From the NCBI RefSeq assembly GCF_000382445.1, contig NZ_KB905472.1, forward strand, positions 822,444-886,443: a DNA stretch of 64,000 bases, read 5' to 3'. A program made the position numbers and the translations under genes. This stretch comes from Phocaeicola massiliensis B84634 = Timone 84634 = DSM 17679 = JCM 13223 (GTDB lineage Bacteria; Bacteroidota; Bacteroidia; Bacteroidales; Bacteroidaceae). A model generated the notes under the pieces. It was given only the letters and a program-made list of their open reading frames with translations, did no database searches and was not told where the DNA came from. This document shows, in pieces, positions 62,190 to 64,000 of the stretch (its first letter is position 1; every line of letters starts with the position of its first letter).

Positions 62190-63083
62190 ATGATGATGGA
62201 AAAACATAATGTAAGAATCTTGGTCTGTACCCATAAGGAAGGCCCTGTAAGAGATGACGATATTTATATGCCTGTTCAGGTAGGTAAATCGGCTTCCACT
62301 ATTGATTTGGGCTGTCAGGGAGATGATGTGGGGGACAATATAAGCGGTAAGAATAAAACTTATTGTGAATTGACCGGTTTGTATTGGGCTTGGAAGAATC
62401 TGAAAGATGTCGATTATATAGGGTTGTGTCATTACCGGCGTTATTTTGATCTCTCGCCGAAGAAATATATTTTCAAACATATCGAATCGGATAGTATTAC
62501 GTGGGAATGTTTTGTAAAAACTCCTTCTACTCTTGATTTTGCTGATGTCTTTACTCAATATGATGTGATATTGCCTACTGCCCGTGTGTTTGACAGGTCT
62601 GTTGTCGATGAGCATATTTTCAACTCCGGTTTCATTGATTATATGATATTGGAGCAGGTTATTTTGAAGCTGTATCCTGCTTACAGAAACAGTGTGCTGG
62701 ACGTGTTTTATAAGAAAAACTATATTCCCCAGCGGAATATGTTCATCATGAAAAAGGAATTGTTTCATTGTTATGCCGAATGGTTGTTTTCCATATTGTA
62801 CGAGGTGGAGAAACACCTTCGTTTGTCTCCTTATCACTACGCGCAGCGTGTTTTTGGATTTATGGGGGAAATATTATTGCCCTTGTTCTGCTATCACAAC
62901 CATCTCCGCATTTATCAGCGGCGGATATTGGGGATAGGATGCGGGTATAATCCGAATAAATTAAAAAGAACGGTGTGTGGCTTTTTTGACAGGGCAAGGT
63001 TTAAAATGAATACTTGCCGGATAACGGAACTTTATTCTGAGAGATATCCCGAGATTCTTTGTTCGGAGGGAATTGTCATTTAA
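62190..63083 (+). CDS. DUF4422 family protein, putative glycosyltransferase
   Basis: A 297-residue protein of the DUF4422 family, found in capsule and exopolysaccharide loci. The motifs NKTYCELTGLYWAWKN, DYIGLCHYRRYF and YIPQRNMFIMKKELFHCYAEWLF are characteristic. It has no signal peptide or membrane helix. DUF4422 members are thought to be glycosyltransferases, but the reaction is not established here. The start may be any of three consecutive Met codons (62190, 62193, 62196). The following GT4 gene begins 15 bp downstream, so the two are co-transcribed. Confidence 0.88.
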   Translation: MMMEKHNVRILVCTHKEGPVRDDDIYMPVQVGKSASTIDLGCQGDDVGDNISGKNKTYCELTGLYWAWKNLKDVDYIGLCHYRRYFDLSPKKYIFKHIESDSITWECFVKTPSTLDFADVFTQYDVILPTARVFDRSVVDEHIFNSGFIDYMILEQVILKLYPAYRNSVLDVFYKKNYIPQRNMFIMKKELFHCYAEWLFSILYEVEKHLRLSPYHYAQRVFGFMGEILLPLFCYHNHLRIYQRRILGIGCGYNPNKLKRTVCGFFDRARFKMNTCRITELYSERYPEILCSEGIVI

Positions 63084-63098
63084 TGAAGCTGATGAGTG

Positions 63099-64000
63099 AT
63101 GAAGAAGATTCTTTTTTATTGTGATACGGTTTTCGGCGTTGGCGGAGTGCAGCGTGTCCTGGCGGAAGTGGCGAAACGGCTTTCGGAGGAGTATGAGGTT
63201 ACGATATTGACCACGGATGACATTAGGCAGACCCGCCGGTATGATTACCATCGGTCTTCTGTCAGGTTTGTGTCTCTCATCTATGCTCCGGTCAGTATCT
63301 GGCGGCGTTTGCGACAGAAGTGCTGTAGTTTTGTGTGTAAATATTTACTTCCGAAGAATGAATGGACTTGTTCTCTGTATGCACGGAGTTTCTTCTTATT
63401 GCCTTATCAGGACGAACTGATAGAGAAAATAAATGGTGGAAACTATGATGTGGCGATTGGGGTGCATGCCTATTGTTGTCTTCATTTGGCTATTGTCCGG
63501 TCTAAGTTGAATGTACCGAGAACGGTGGGCTGGATGCACAATTCTTATGAAGCGTTTTTTGAAAAGAAGCATCCGTATCTTCCCCGGTTGAAGGCGTTTT
63601 TCTGCAATCGGATGGTTGATATTGAACGGATTATTGTCCTGAGCCGGAGGGATCAACAGAGATATAAGACGGAGTTGGGACTGGAAACGAGAGTGATATA
63701 CAATCCGCTGACAATGGAAGTGAAGAGAACTGCCCGGCCTGATAATAAGTCTTTTTTGTCGGTGGGGCGGTTCTCTAAGAATCATAAAGGTTTTGATTTG
63801 TTGATAGAGGCGTTTGCCTTGTTTGCCAAGCGGAATATGCAATGGCATCTCGTTATTGTGGGCGAGGGGCCCGAAGACTCTTTGTATCGTTCTTTGATAG
63901 CGAAAAATGGGCTGGAAGACAGGATAAGGATAGAACCGTTTACCAACGATGTAAATTCTTATTATGTTCAAGCCGGGGTTTATGTTTTGGCATCGAGGTG
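63099..64000 (+). CDS. Family 4 glycosyltransferase (3' end outside the window)
   Basis: An open frame from ATG 63099 to the window edge (300 complete codons) encodes a GT-B enzyme. The N-terminus MKKILFYCDTVFGVGGVQRVLAEVAKRL resembles the opening of the tandem GT4 genes on the other strand. TVGWMHNSYEAFF and IIVLSRRDQQRYKTELG follow. The donor half begins SVGRFSKNHKGFDLLIEAFALF, with VIVGEGPEDSLY. The E-x7-E motif would lie past the window end. It is preceded by the DUF4422 gene in the same direction. Confidence 0.92.
   Translation, partial: MKKILFYCDTVFGVGGVQRVLAEVAKRLSEEYEVTILTTDDIRQTRRYDYHRSSVRFVSLIYAPVSIWRRLRQKCCSFVCKYLLPKNEWTCSLYARSFFLLPYQDELIEKINGGNYDVAIGVHAYCCLHLAIVRSKLNVPRTVGWMHNSYEAFFEKKHPYLPRLKAFFCNRMVDIERIIVLSRRDQQRYKTELGLETRVIYNPLTMEVKRTARPDNKSFLSVGRFSKNHKGFDLLIEAFALFAKRNMQWHLVIVGEGPEDSLYRSLIAKNGLEDRIRIEPFTNDVNSYYVQAGVYVLASR

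Noticed and set aside
62151-62837. Minus-strand frame of 228 codons
   Set aside because: It is antisense to the DUF4422 gene, which has family motifs and a promoter in its favour.

Overview
The window is chromosomal DNA from a Bacteroides-like member of Bacteroidaceae (order Bacteroidales). The evidence is the thrS-infC-rpmI-rplT order, the many Bacteroidota-type promoters (-7 box TAnnTTTG, sometimes with TTTG 19-20 bp upstream), lipoproteins with BACON and LamG modules, secreted glycosidases without a SusC/SusD pair, soluble hybrid histidine kinases, and IS1380- and IS66-family elements. No species is claimed.

Layout. 1-2.4 kb: translation genes (thrS 3' part, infC, rpmI, rplT), followed by an independently transcribed RNA matching the described setting of the Bacteroidales-1 (putative 6S) RNA. 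2.8-4.7 kb: an EFR1-type flavodoxin/ferredoxin and mltG, convergent. 4.7-5.4 kb: gene-poor DNA with two interlocked inverted repeats and a promoter-to-terminator structured RNA that I cannot name. 5.5-8.9 kb: a four-gene envelope operon (three small exported proteins, two or three of them LPP20-like, and a transglutaminase-like protein). 9.0-12.9 kb: two lipoprotein genes, one broken by a poly-T frameshift in its signal peptide and one split by an IS1380 element whose insertion can be reversed exactly on paper. 13.0-17.5 kb: an anchored NUC1-type nuclease, a GH29 alpha-L-fucosidase and a CBM9-like/GHL10-like glycosidase. 18.1-25.2 kb: tRNA-Thr(CGT), a decayed glmS fragment, a purF-type amidotransferase, carA and carB.

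25.4-42.8 kb: a soluble PAS-hybrid kinase; a large GH31 enzyme with CBM32-, dockerin- and cohesin-like modules (possible alpha-N-acetylgalactosaminidase); hsp20; a tRNA-Ala editing protein; a GNAT enzyme; a choloylglycine-hydrolase-family enzyme; a noncoding stretch with terminal inverted repeats and a short candidate sRNA; a solitary HpaII-like restriction enzyme; a cytosolic alpha-amylase with a patatin-like lipase; fabD; thiD; and a UDP-xylose-synthase-type decarboxylase.

42.8-50.2 kb: a REC-histidine kinase whose last codon is the target of a complete IS66 element, an EEP phosphatase-type protein paired with a hybrid kinase, and a single-domain response regulator divergent from that kinase. 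50.2-64 kb: surface polysaccharide genes. A nine-gene glycosyltransferase operon (minus strand, one promoter, mostly 4-base overlaps) contains a run of similar GT4 genes that looks like tandem duplication. It is followed by a 21-bp tandem repeat, an acyltransferase remnant, an OafA-type acyltransferase, a DUF4422 protein and a GT4 gene cut by the window edge.
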